64,000 bases of DNA from NCBI GenBank assembly GCA_041917255.1, contig JAYRYA010000014.1, forward strand, positions 1-64,000, read 5' to 3'. The notes below the pieces were generated by a model. The model was given only the letters and a program-made list of their open reading frames with translations, was not told where the DNA came from and made no database searches. Both the position numbers and the translations under genes were made by a program. Position 1 is the first letter of the stretch; every line of letters begins with the position of its first letter. Positions 56,182 through 64,000 of this stretch are shown one piece after another. This stretch comes from Zoogloea sp041917255 (lineage in GTDB: Bacteria > Pseudomonadota > Gammaproteobacteria > Burkholderiales > Rhodocyclaceae).

Positions 56182-57999
56182 ATGCCCATCCACCGTCTCT
56201 CCGACCACCTCATCAACCAGATCGCCGCCGGCGAGGTCGTCGAACGCCCCGCATCGGTGCTCAAGGAAGTGCTCGAAAACGCCATGGACGCCGGCTCGAC
56301 GGTGGTGGACGTGCAGCTCGAACAGGGCGGCGTGCGCCGCATCCGGGTGGCCGACGACGGCTGTGGCATTCCCAAGGACGAGCTCCCGCTGGCCCTGGAA
56401 CGCCACGCCACCAGCAAGATCGCCAGCCTCGACGATCTGGAGCACGTGGGCACGATGGGCTTCCGCGGCGAAGCCCTGGCCGCCATCGCCGCCGTATCGC
56501 GGATGAGCATCACCAGCCGCTTCGAGGGCGCCAGTCACGCCTGGCGCATCGACGCCGACCCGCGCGAGCTCGCCCCCGCCGCCCTCAACCACGGTACGGT
56601 GGTTGACGTGGCCGACCTGTATTTCAACACCCCGGCGCGGCGCAAGTTTCTCAAGAGCGAAGGCACCGAGTTTGCCCATTGCGATGACGTGTTCCGCCGC
56701 GTCGCGCTGGCCCGCCCCGACGTGGCGATGCAGCTCACCCACAACGGGCGGGTGAGCCTGCGCCTCGCCGCCGGCCGCCGGGAGGCCCGCGTCCGCGCGC
56801 TGCTGGGGGACGATTTCGTCGTAGCCGCCCGCAGCATCGAGGCCGAGTCGAGCCTGCTGCGCCTCTCCGGCTTCGCCAGCCTGCCAGCCTATTCGCGCAG
56901 CAGCCGCGACGCCCAGTTCTTCTACGTGAACGGCCGCTTCGTGCGCGACAAGCTGGTCACCCACGCCATCCGCGAGGCCTACGCCGACATCCTCCACGGC
57001 AGCCGTCACCCGGCCTACGTGCTCTTCCTGGATCTCGACCCGTTCGGCGTGGATGTGAACGTCCACCCGGCAAAGATCGAGGTGCGCTTCCGGGATTCCC
57101 GCGCGGTGCATCAGTTCGTCTACCACGCCGTAAGCCGGGCGCTGGCGGCCTCCGGCGCCGCCCAGGCCGGCGAATCCGCCGCCACCGGCGACATCGCGCG
57201 AGCCCAGCCCACGGCTGCAGCGCAGACCGCTCATCACTTCCCGCCTCCCCAGCAGGGCCGGCTGGCGATGGAGCCCGCATCCCGCGCCTACTTCGACTTC
57301 GCTGCCTCGGCCCGCCCCGCCGACGCCCCGGCTCCCGGCTTTGCCGCCACCGCGTTCGCCCCGCGCTCCGGCCCGGCCGCGTCGCCCGCGCCAGCGCCGA
57401 TGCCTGCCGGCGACCTCGCCCCGCCCCTCGGCTACGCGGTGGCCCAACTCCACGGCGTGTACATCCTGGCCCAGAACGAAACCGGCCTCATCGTCGTGGA
57501 CATGCACGCTGCCCACGAACGCATCCTCTACGAGCGCCTCAAGACCGTGCTCGACGGCACGCCCGGCGTCCAGCGACTGCTGATCCCTGCCGTGTTCGGT
57601 GTCGGCACCAAGGACATGGCTACTGCGGAGGAGCACGCCGAGTTGCTTGAGCGCATGGGCTTCGAGATCGGCCCCGCCGGCCCCACCGAGCTCGCCGTGC
57701 GCAGCGTGCCCGCCCTCCTCGCCCGCGCCCCGGTGGCCGAGTTGCTGCGGGCGCTGCTCGTCGAGCTGCGCGACTTCCCGGCCACCGAGGTCATCACCGC
57801 CCGCCGCAACGAGCTCCTCGCCACCATGGCCTGCCACGGCGCGGTGCGCGCCAACCGCAACCTCACCCTGCCCGAGATGAACGCCCTGCTGCGCGAGATG
57901 GAAGCAACCGAACGCGCCGATCAGTGCAATCATGGTCGCCCGACCTGGACCCAGCTCTCCATGACCGAACTGGATAAAATGTTCCTGCGGGGACGCTGA
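56182..57999 (+). CDS. mutL: DNA mismatch repair protein MutL
   Basis: The 605-residue GHKL ATPase has ENAMDAGST (Mg/ATP site), DDGCGIP, and the ATP-lid GTMGFRGEAL in residues 30-100. A middle transducer domain follows, then an Ala/Pro-rich linker (about 315-415) and the C-terminal dimerisation domain (CHGAVRANRNL). It couples MutS mismatch recognition to downstream nicking. It starts with the canonical LSDHLINQIAAGEVVERPASV. Confidence 0.96.
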   Translation: MPIHRLSDHLINQIAAGEVVERPASVLKEVLENAMDAGSTVVDVQLEQGGVRRIRVADDGCGIPKDELPLALERHATSKIASLDDLEHVGTMGFRGEALAAIAAVSRMSITSRFEGASHAWRIDADPRELAPAALNHGTVVDVADLYFNTPARRKFLKSEGTEFAHCDDVFRRVALARPDVAMQLTHNGRVSLRLAAGRREARVRALLGDDFVVAARSIEAESSLLRLSGFASLPAYSRSSRDAQFFYVNGRFVRDKLVTHAIREAYADILHGSRHPAYVLFLDLDPFGVDVNVHPAKIEVRFRDSRAVHQFVYHAVSRALAASGAAQAGESAATGDIARAQPTAAAQTAHHFPPPQQGRLAMEPASRAYFDFAASARPADAPAPGFAATAFAPRSGPAASPAPAPMPAGDLAPPLGYAVAQLHGVYILAQNETGLIVVDMHAAHERILYERLKTVLDGTPGVQRLLIPAVFGVGTKDMATAEEHAELLERMGFEIGPAGPTELAVRSVPALLARAPVAELLRALLVELRDFPATEVITARRNELLATMACHGAVRANRNLTLPEMNALLREMEATERADQCNHGRPTWTQLSMTELDKMFLRGR

Positions 58000-58047
58000 T
58001 CGCAGCCTTCGAACAACACATTGCCGACCACGCTTCCGGAGAAATCG

Positions 58048-58896
58048 ATGACGAACTTTGCCTTTCGCGGATACCTGGGCTCCCAGACCAATCAACCACT
58101 GATTGATTTCGGAACCCTAGCGCGTCAGCGCTCACCCGTTACCGGCGCTATGACGGACTGCAGGCACGCAGGAAACACGATTCGCTTTGACCAATCCATT
58201 CCAGTTGGAAAAACCAAGCGCGACCCTGGTTTCAATTTCGACGGAACAATTGCCGACGATATGAAGAGCGGTGATGAACCGGCGGTGTCTGCGTCGCTGA
58301 AAAACGATCCGATTTTCAAGGAGACTGATGATCAGTTGGCGGAACGACTCAGTAGTCTCCTGTCGTGGCTATCGGTTGGCGAAATGAAAACGGTGGCAAA
58401 CGAAATGCTTCGCCGTTTTCGCTCCGGTAGTGGGAAGAGTTACGAGAATGAAATATTGAATCGTGAAGTGCAGAAAAACCCTGCTTTCCGCGAGTACCAC
58501 AATAGATTTATCAACAACCTCGATAGCGCGCTCAAGCGAAACCATTACGACCCTAACGGAATCATCCCAGCGATTTCAATGAGCTTACTCAATTTCTCGC
58601 GCTTTAATGACAAATGGCAAGGCCTCGGCATCACTATTCATCAAGTTTGGAGTGCGAATGCATGGGTCACCGACTTTTCGGTGAACTGCGGTACGCTCGA
58701 CTGGTCTTGCAACATTCACTATGCGCTTTATGATCACTTTGGGCTCGATTGGGCAGACATCGAAAAGTTCGGTAACGCCTGGGGCGTAGGCGACGCCTTC
58801 AAGGCTTGGTTCATACTCCAGCATTACCGCTCGGCAAAGCCCTTTTTCACCAAAATCCACGTGACTGAAAACGTCAATCACCGGTTCAGCTCATGA
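58048..58896 (+). CDS. DUF3289 family protein, candidate effector
   Basis: The 282-residue protein matches the DUF3289 pattern: FDGTIADDMKSGD near residue 74, a MLRRFRSGSGKSYEN/LNREVQKN segment, and the C-terminal LYDHFGLDWADIEKFGNAWG with FKAWFILQHYR. DUF3289 domains often occur at C-termini of type VI secretion or polymorphic-toxin proteins, from memory. No catalytic motif is obvious. Base composition is clearly lower in GC than the neighbours, and codon choice differs, pointing to horizontal gain. The start at 58048 has GGAG. It overlaps the next gene by four bases (ATGA). Confidence 0.75.
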   Translation: MTNFAFRGYLGSQTNQPLIDFGTLARQRSPVTGAMTDCRHAGNTIRFDQSIPVGKTKRDPGFNFDGTIADDMKSGDEPAVSASLKNDPIFKETDDQLAERLSSLLSWLSVGEMKTVANEMLRRFRSGSGKSYENEILNREVQKNPAFREYHNRFINNLDSALKRNHYDPNGIIPAISMSLLNFSRFNDKWQGLGITIHQVWSANAWVTDFSVNCGTLDWSCNIHYALYDHFGLDWADIEKFGNAWGVGDAFKAWFILQHYRSAKPFFTKIHVTENVNHRFSS

Positions 58897-59378
58897 AGAC
58901 GCAAATCGCAAGTCTTCTTTTGTTACTGGCGACGTGTGTGGGCTGCGGACCATTGGAACAGGATGGTGTGAAAGCTTCGCGGCCGGTTCAATTGCGCCCG
59001 TTATCGCCCTTTACTCAATATTTCGATGTCCAGACGACCGGCAAAGGGAGAAACACCTATTACTACGTGGAGCCACCGTCACACATCGACGCTGCGTTCC
59101 GTCACCGCTTGCGCAGCGCAGTTGAAGCGGCGGAGAAAACGGAGGGAAACCAATACATATCCCTTCATTCAATTTACGTCTATCGGGCTACCAGCGATAT
59201 CGGCAAGCAATTCACCGGATCCGCCGACATTCTGCGGGGACAACACGCCAAGCAGCTTTTAAGCTTCGCCCGCTGGTCCGGCGAACAACTCGACATCTTT
59301 TACATTATCGACGATGGAGCAGTGGTCTTCGATCTACTCGAAGACAAACCGGTCTCTCCAAGCTGGGAATTCAAGTAG
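58893..59378 (+). CDS. Small lipoprotein coupled to the DUF3289 gene
   Basis: The 161-residue unrecognised protein has a lipoprotein-like signal (hydrophobic 5-14, probable lipidated Cys18 in CVGC) and a compact alpha/beta domain. The lower GC matches the preceding DUF3289 gene, with which it overlaps by four bases. An exported partner coupled to a putative toxin suggests an immunity protein acting in the periplasm, but nothing in the sequence proves this. Alternatively both may be components of one envelope function. Confidence 0.68.
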   Translation: MKTQIASLLLLLATCVGCGPLEQDGVKASRPVQLRPLSPFTQYFDVQTTGKGRNTYYYVEPPSHIDAAFRHRLRSAVEAAEKTEGNQYISLHSIYVYRATSDIGKQFTGSADILRGQHAKQLLSFARWSGEQLDIFYIIDDGAVVFDLLEDKPVSPSWEFK

Positions 59379-59474
59379 ACCTCTTCCAAGTCGGCGCGCG
59401 ATTCAACACACTTCCAGGCTTGCCCTTCCCGTCACGTAAGCCGACACTTCGGCCTAGCGCTATTCTTTTCAACC

Positions 59475-60194
59475 GTGAAACTCGAACGCATCCTCCAGAA
59501 TCAGGGCTTCGGCAGCCGCCGTCAGTGCCGGCAGCTCGTCGAGCTTGGCGAAGTCCGCATCAACGGCGAAGTCGTCGATGACCCGGGCGCCGAAATCCCC
59601 ACCGCCGGCCTCGTCTATGAGATCGAGGGCGAAGCCTGGACTTACCGCGAGAAGACCTACCTCGCCCTCTACAAGCCGGCCGGCTTCGAGTGCTCCCACG
59701 AGCCCAAGCACCACCGGGGCGTGTACTCCCTGCTGCCGCACCCGCTGGTGGTGCGCAACGTGCAGAGCGTCGGCCGGCTCGATGTGGATACCACCGGCCT
59801 GCTGCTGTTCTCCGACGACGGCACCTTCATCCACAACCTGTCGTCCCCCAAGAAGCACGTACCCAAGATCTACCGCGCCGAACTGGCCGAGGATGGCACC
59901 GACGCGCTGCTCGGACGCCTCCTCGCTGGCGTCAGCCTGATTGACGAGCCGCAGCCGGTGAAGGCACTCAGCGCCCGCCTGCTCGCCCCGCGCACCCTCG
60001 AAATGTCCATTGACCTGGGCAAGTACCACGTCGTCAAACGCATGATCGCCGCCGCCGGCAACCACGTGAACACGCTCCACCGCCACGGCTTCGGTGGCCT
60101 CGCGCTGGGCGAGGGCGTCCTCGCCGGCCTGGCCGAAGGCGAATGGGTCTACCTCGAAGCGGCCGACCTCCAACAACTGCATCCCGCTGCCTGA
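59475..60194 (+). CDS. rsuA: 16S rRNA pseudouridine synthase, RsuA type
   Basis: The 239-residue enzyme has an N-terminal S4 RNA-binding domain (about 1-60: LERILQNQGFGSRRQCRQLV) and an RsuA/RluB/E/F catalytic domain with Asp103 in GRLDVDTTGLLL. RsuA makes pseudouridine 516 in 16S rRNA. The family members are hard to separate by eye; length and lack of an extension favour RsuA. The GTG start follows no strong ribosome-binding site. Another synthase gene follows 11 bases later. Confidence 0.82.
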   Translation: MKLERILQNQGFGSRRQCRQLVELGEVRINGEVVDDPGAEIPTAGLVYEIEGEAWTYREKTYLALYKPAGFECSHEPKHHRGVYSLLPHPLVVRNVQSVGRLDVDTTGLLLFSDDGTFIHNLSSPKKHVPKIYRAELAEDGTDALLGRLLAGVSLIDEPQPVKALSARLLAPRTLEMSIDLGKYHVVKRMIAAAGNHVNTLHRHGFGGLALGEGVLAGLAEGEWVYLEAADLQQLHPAA

Positions 60195-60205
60195 AAGGGC
60201 CCGCC

Positions 60206-61531
60206 ATGACCGATTCGCCCCGCCGCCGCCCGCCCCTGCCGACCACCGAAGGCACGCTCAAGCTCAAGCCGCGCGCCGCCGCGCCCGCCACTCAGAGTGC
60301 CGACGCCGATCCCACCCCGGCCAAACGTGGCGGCGGCCAGGACTGGCGCAAGCGCAGCAAGGCCTCCTACCCCGATCAGGCCAACGCCGAACCGCCCCGC
60401 CGCAGCCGCGCCGACGACGCGCGCCCGGCCCGCGACGATCGCCCCCGCGACGATCGCCCCCGCGACGATCGCCCCCCGCGCCCGGCCGGCGACCGGCCGG
60501 CGCGTCCGTTCGGCGATCGACCCGCCCGCCCTTACGGCGAACGCAGCTCTGATGACCGTGGCCAGCGTCGCGAAGGCGACCGCCCGGCCCGTTTCGGCGA
60601 CGACCGCTCCCAGCGTCCCTACGGCGACAAGCCCCGCGGTTTTGGCGACCGCCCGCCCCAGCGGGACGACGACCGACCGCCCCGCCCTCAAGGCGAACGC
60701 AGCGCCGAGCGCCCCGCCGCCGACCGACCGCCGCGCCACGAGCGCAAGCCATGGACTGGCGAGCCGCGCCCCGCGCCGCAACCCTCGCCGCTGCGTGACG
60801 ACGGCTCGATCCGCCTCTCCAAGCGCATGACCGAGCTGGGCCTGTGCTCCCGCCGCGAGGCCGACGAATACATCGAGAAGGGCTGGGTCCGCGTGGATGG
60901 CCGGGTGGTGAGTGAGCTAGGCTCGCGGGTGCATCCGGGCCAGGTGGTCGAGCTCGACCGCCGCGGCCAAACTGCCCAGGACCGCCGCGTCACGATCCTC
61001 CTCAACAAGCCGGTCGGCTATGTTTCCGGCCAGGCCGAAGACGGCTACCAGCCGGCCAGCGTGCTCATCACCGCCGAGAACCGCTGGGCCGAAGACCCGT
61101 CCGAGACCCGCTATCTCAACAGTCACCACCGCGGCCTCGCGCCCGCCGGCCGGCTCGACATCGACTCCATCGGCCTGCTGGTGTTCACCCAGGACGGGCG
61201 CGTCGCCCGGGCGCTGATCGGCGACGATTCGAGCATCGAGAAGGAATACCACGTGCGCGTCGAGGGCACGCTGTCGGCCGACGGGCTCAAGCTGCTCAAC
61301 CACGGCTTGTCCCTGGATGGTGAGGCGCTGCGCCCGGCCAAAGTCAGCTGGCTCAACGAAGATCAGCTGCGCTTCGTGCTGCGCGAAGGCAAGAAGCGTC
61401 AGATCCGCCGGATGTGCGAACTCGTCGGACTGAAAGTCGTGGGTCTCAAGCGGGTGCGCATCGGCCGTGTGATGCTCGGTCACCTGCCCCCCGGCCAATG
61501 GCGCTACCTCGATACCGACGAATTGTTCTAG
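60206..61531 (+). CDS. 23S rRNA pseudouridine synthase (RluF/RluB type) with long disordered N-terminus
   Basis: The 441-residue protein has a C-terminal S4 domain (about 210-265, RLSKRMTELGLCSRREADEYI) and catalytic domain with Asp318 in GRLDIDSIGLL and RQIRRMCELVGLKV, closest to RluF. Residues 1-205 are low-complexity, rich in Arg, Asp and Pro with RPARxxGDRP-type repeats, and should be disordered and RNA-interacting. Part of this is encoded by perfect 15-bp tandem repeats. It lies just after an RsuA-like gene, so two rRNA pseudouridylation genes are paired. Confidence 0.86.
   Translation: MTDSPRRRPPLPTTEGTLKLKPRAAAPATQSADADPTPAKRGGGQDWRKRSKASYPDQANAEPPRRSRADDARPARDDRPRDDRPRDDRPPRPAGDRPARPFGDRPARPYGERSSDDRGQRREGDRPARFGDDRSQRPYGDKPRGFGDRPPQRDDDRPPRPQGERSAERPAADRPPRHERKPWTGEPRPAPQPSPLRDDGSIRLSKRMTELGLCSRREADEYIEKGWVRVDGRVVSELGSRVHPGQVVELDRRGQTAQDRRVTILLNKPVGYVSGQAEDGYQPASVLITAENRWAEDPSETRYLNSHHRGLAPAGRLDIDSIGLLVFTQDGRVARALIGDDSSIEKEYHVRVEGTLSADGLKLLNHGLSLDGEALRPAKVSWLNEDQLRFVLREGKKRQIRRMCELVGLKVVGLKRVRIGRVMLGHLPPGQWRYLDTDELF
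60431..60475 (+). repeat. Three perfect 15-bp tandem repeats
   Basis: CGCGACGATCGCCCC occurs three times head to tail, encoding RDDRP units in the disordered region of the pseudouridine synthase. Copy number could vary by slippage without changing frame. Confidence 0.9.
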
Positions 61532-61561
61532 AATACCCGTATTGCATTCAACACCCCCTTC

Positions 61562-62137
61562 ATGAAACTACTCGCGCGCTTCCGGCAGGCGGTCTGCTTC
61601 TCGTTATTCGGCCTGGCCGCGGCGAGCGCCTGCGCCGAAGACAAGCTCTACGAGGGCATGCTGCTGCCCGAGGACTTCGCGGGGCCGATCACCGTCAGCG
61701 TCGAACTGCGTGATCTCCACGGCGTGCTGGTCGGCCGGGTCAAGGCCAGTCCGCCGATCTCGGCGGTCGGGCAGGTCAGTTCCGGCGAGATGACGGGTGA
61801 CAAGTGCGACTTCACCGTACCTTTCGCCGCCTCTACGGTGCTGCGTTTCGTCGGCACCTGCTCGACGGGCATGTTCGAGGGCCGCTACACCCAGGCAGGA
61901 CGGCGGGACGCCAGCTCCCGGGGCACTTTCCGGCTGATGCGCAAGGAGCCCGAGAAAGAAGAAGACACCCGCGCGGCCCTGCGCGCGCAGATGCCCACGG
62001 GCTCCGTCACCGAGTGCATCACCGCCAACACGCGCTGCCTCGGCGCCTGCCCCAAGGGCGACTACAACACCGAGTTCCTGTGCTCTAACCGCTGCCGCAC
62101 CAAGTACAAGGCCTGCAAGAAGGCGGTCAGCCCATAG
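61562..62137 (+). CDS. Exported protein with Cys-rich C-terminus, unknown function
   Basis: The 191-residue protein has a signal peptide (cleavage near residue 25, ACA-ED), a beta-rich middle region (about 30-125) and a short C-terminal module with six cysteines in about 35 residues (C-x6-C-x3-C-x9-C-x3-C-x6-C, roughly), probably disulfide-bonded in the periplasm. I do not recognise the family. The start has a poor ribosome-binding site but gives a clean signal peptide. It is followed 90 bases later by a signalling protein. Confidence 0.7.
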   Translation: MKLLARFRQAVCFSLFGLAAASACAEDKLYEGMLLPEDFAGPITVSVELRDLHGVLVGRVKASPPISAVGQVSSGEMTGDKCDFTVPFAASTVLRFVGTCSTGMFEGRYTQAGRRDASSRGTFRLMRKEPEKEEDTRAALRAQMPTGSVTECITANTRCLGACPKGDYNTEFLCSNRCRTKYKACKKAVSP

Positions 62138-62227
62138 CGGGTATAGCAGTTCCGCCTGGTTACTAAAGCCAGCGTCATTTGATCCGTCAATCCTGCTTGA
62201 GACCAGCAAGGCGACAAAGGAGGCGTA

Positions 62228-64000
62228 GTGGTCGAGGAACACAACGAAATCCTGTTCTGCGGCGAAGGCGAGAGCGATGTTGCCATCCAGCCCGGCTGGA
62301 AGGTACTGATCGTCGACGACGAGAATGATGTTCATCAGGCCACCGTTTTTGCGATGCGCAACCTGCCCATTGCCGGGCGGCCCCTCGATTTCCTCCACGC
62401 CCACAGCGCCGCAGAAGCCCGCCGCATCCTTGCCAACACCACCGACATCGCGGTGATCCTCCTCGACGTGGTGATGGAGGAGGCCAATGCCGGGCTTGAG
62501 CTGGTCCGCCACATCCGCGACGAACTCGGCCAGCAGGAGATTCGCATCATCCTGCGCACTGGTCAGCCGGGCTACGCACCGGAGATGGAAGTCGTCCGCG
62601 ACTACGACATCAACGACTACAAAACCAAGTCCGAACTCACCCGCATCAAGCTCTACACCACGCTCACCGCGGCGATCCGCGCGTACAGCCAGCTCCACAT
62701 CATTTCGGCGAGCCGACGGGGTCTCGACCTCATCGTCCAGGGCAGCGCCCGCCTGATGGCCGAGCGGGGAATCAGCGAATTCGCCGCCGGTGTCATCACG
62801 CAGATCACCGGCCTCCTGGGTCTGCCCCCGGAAGGCCTGATCATCACCCGCCGCCAGAACAGCGGGCCGATCAACCCGGCCAGCCTGCGGGTCGTGGCGG
62901 CGGCCGGGCGTTACATGGGCCTGACCAACCAGTCCCTCGACCGGCTCGCCGACGACGAGGTGCGCAACATGCTCGTCAGGAGCCTGGTCGACGAGACCAG
63001 CCTGTTCAACGGCACGCGCACCGTGCTGCTCGTCGGCAGCCGCTCCGGCATGATGATGGCGGCTTACCTCGATACGGTGCAATCCCTCGCCGACACTGAC
63101 CAGCAGCTCATCAACGTGTTCTGTACCAACATGGCGGTGTGCCTCGACAATCTCGACCTACTCGCCCAACTCAACGCGTCCGCCTTCGTCGACCCGCAAC
63201 TTGGCCTGCCCAACCGCACCCGGCTGGTCCAGGAAATCGACCACCGCCGCCGCCAACCTGGTGGAGACGAGTTGCTGATCCTCCTCAACCTCGACCACTT
63301 CTCCGAGACCAACGAAGCCCTCGGCCACCCCTACGGCGACCGCATTCTGCGCGCCGTGGCCGATCGCCTCACCGAACACTGCGACCGCCGGGTAATGGTG
63401 GCCCGCGTGCATGGCGACACCTTCGGCCTGCTCGGCCCGCGTGCCCAACTCAAGCCCGAGTCCGTCGCCGCACTCTTTCACGAGCCCTTCGAGATCGACC
63501 TTACGGAACAGATGATCTCTGCCAGCCAGGGCTGCGTGATGCTCGCCGACGTCCCCGGCGACGGTGCCGACACCGTCAAGAACGCCAGCATCGCCCTCAA
63601 GCGCGCCAAGGCCAGCGGGCTGGGGAGTTACTGTTTCTACGATCGGGAAATGGGCACCGAGGTGCAGGAACGCGTGCGCCTGTTGCGCAACCTGCGCAGC
63701 GCCGTCCAGCATGACCGGCTCTTCCTGAGCTTCCAGCCCCAGATCAACCTCGCCAGCGGCCGTGTCGTCGGTGCGGAGGCGCTGCTGCGCTGGAAGGCCG
63801 ATAACGGCGAACTGATCCCGCCCGACCGCTTCATCGCCATTGCCGAATACTCCGGGCTGATCGTCGACATCGGCCAATGGGTGCTCCGCAACGCCTGCCA
63901 CCGGCAGGTCGCCCTCACCCAGGCCGGCTTCGCTGGTTTCCGGATGGCGGTCAATATCTCCCTCGCCCAGTTCCGCCATCCGCAATTCATCCCAACGCTC
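62228..64000 (+). CDS. Response regulator with DUF3369, degenerate GGDEF and EAL domains (3' end cut)
   Basis: At least 591 residues are visible; the gene runs off the right edge. A receiver domain (about 24-150) has the phospho-acceptor Asp80 in ILLDVVM and Lys near 124. DUF3369 (about 165-310) follows, then a GGDEF-like domain whose signature is HGDTF (395-399), so cyclase activity is unlikely, and an EAL domain starting GAEALLRW (EAL at 517-519), so c-di-GMP phosphodiesterase activity is possible. The GTG start at 62228 has a perfect AAGGAGG. The rest of the EAL catalytic set is outside the window. Confidence 0.88.
   Translation, partial: MVEEHNEILFCGEGESDVAIQPGWKVLIVDDENDVHQATVFAMRNLPIAGRPLDFLHAHSAAEARRILANTTDIAVILLDVVMEEANAGLELVRHIRDELGQQEIRIILRTGQPGYAPEMEVVRDYDINDYKTKSELTRIKLYTTLTAAIRAYSQLHIISASRRGLDLIVQGSARLMAERGISEFAAGVITQITGLLGLPPEGLIITRRQNSGPINPASLRVVAAAGRYMGLTNQSLDRLADDEVRNMLVRSLVDETSLFNGTRTVLLVGSRSGMMMAAYLDTVQSLADTDQQLINVFCTNMAVCLDNLDLLAQLNASAFVDPQLGLPNRTRLVQEIDHRRRQPGGDELLILLNLDHFSETNEALGHPYGDRILRAVADRLTEHCDRRVMVARVHGDTFGLLGPRAQLKPESVAALFHEPFEIDLTEQMISASQGCVMLADVPGDGADTVKNASIALKRAKASGLGSYCFYDREMGTEVQERVRLLRNLRSAVQHDRLFLSFQPQINLASGRVVGAEALLRWKADNGELIPPDRFIAIAEYSGLIVDIGQWVLRNACHRQVALTQAGFAGFRMAVNISLAQFRHPQFIPTL

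Overview
The window is a high-GC chromosomal segment from a betaproteobacterium. Gene content and order (surE-pcm-nlpD-rpoS, dapA-bamC, an acoXABC acetoin operon, a PQQ alcohol dehydrogenase, GTP-type pckG, Tat-exported TRAP binding proteins) point to Rhodocyclales (Azoarcus/Aromatoleum/Thauera relatives). The placement rests on protein resemblance recalled from memory, not on a search. There are no rRNA genes, insertion sequences, prophage or CRISPR arrays. One tRNA-Ser(UGA) is present.

Left part (1-12.9 kb): an alcohol/acetoin catabolic block. Partial thiC diverges from a porin, a PQQ dehydrogenase and a dihaem cytochrome c. A sigma54 activator of the AcoR type (minus strand) separates these from acoX-acoA-acoB-acoC-lipA-thiS-thiG. 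The same palindrome (GAGACA-N2-TGTCTC) lies upstream of both transcription units, each followed by a -24/-12 promoter. A third, weaker -24/-12 match faces thiC. The suggested logic is that one regulator switches on periplasmic oxidation of an alcohol, the acetoin dehydrogenase complex, and synthesis of the TPP and lipoate that complex needs.

Middle part (13-50.6 kb): mostly housekeeping and envelope genes. These are tRNA-Ser, yccA, rlmD, roxA, an Ala/Pro-rich lipoprotein, dapA-bamC, an HDAC-like deacetylase, a MoxR-DUF58-transglutaminase-mltB cluster, arsC-like, rpoS-nlpD-pcm-surE, msrPQ, mog-darP, pmbA, two tandem orphan TRAP binding proteins, an LrgAB pair, a nucleoside-recognition protein, a queuosine-precursor transporter, an IclR regulator, a PBP7-type endopeptidase, a patatin, maeB and pckG, an FAH-family hydrolase and purT.

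Right part (50.7-64 kb): more accessory. It holds a DUF6502-DUF5666-DUF5666 operon divergent from a secreted subtilisin, then mutL, a lower-GC two-gene cassette (DUF3289 protein plus small lipoprotein), two rRNA pseudouridine synthases, a Cys-rich exported protein and the start of a REC-DUF3369-GGDEF-EAL protein cut by the window edge.

The most unusual non-coding feature is a pair of related arrays, 12927-13124 and 48066-48285. Each is built of about ten degenerate palindromes (GTTTCA-N5-TGAAAC type) repeated every 20-21 bp, with paired changes in the two arms. I know of no named element that matches them.
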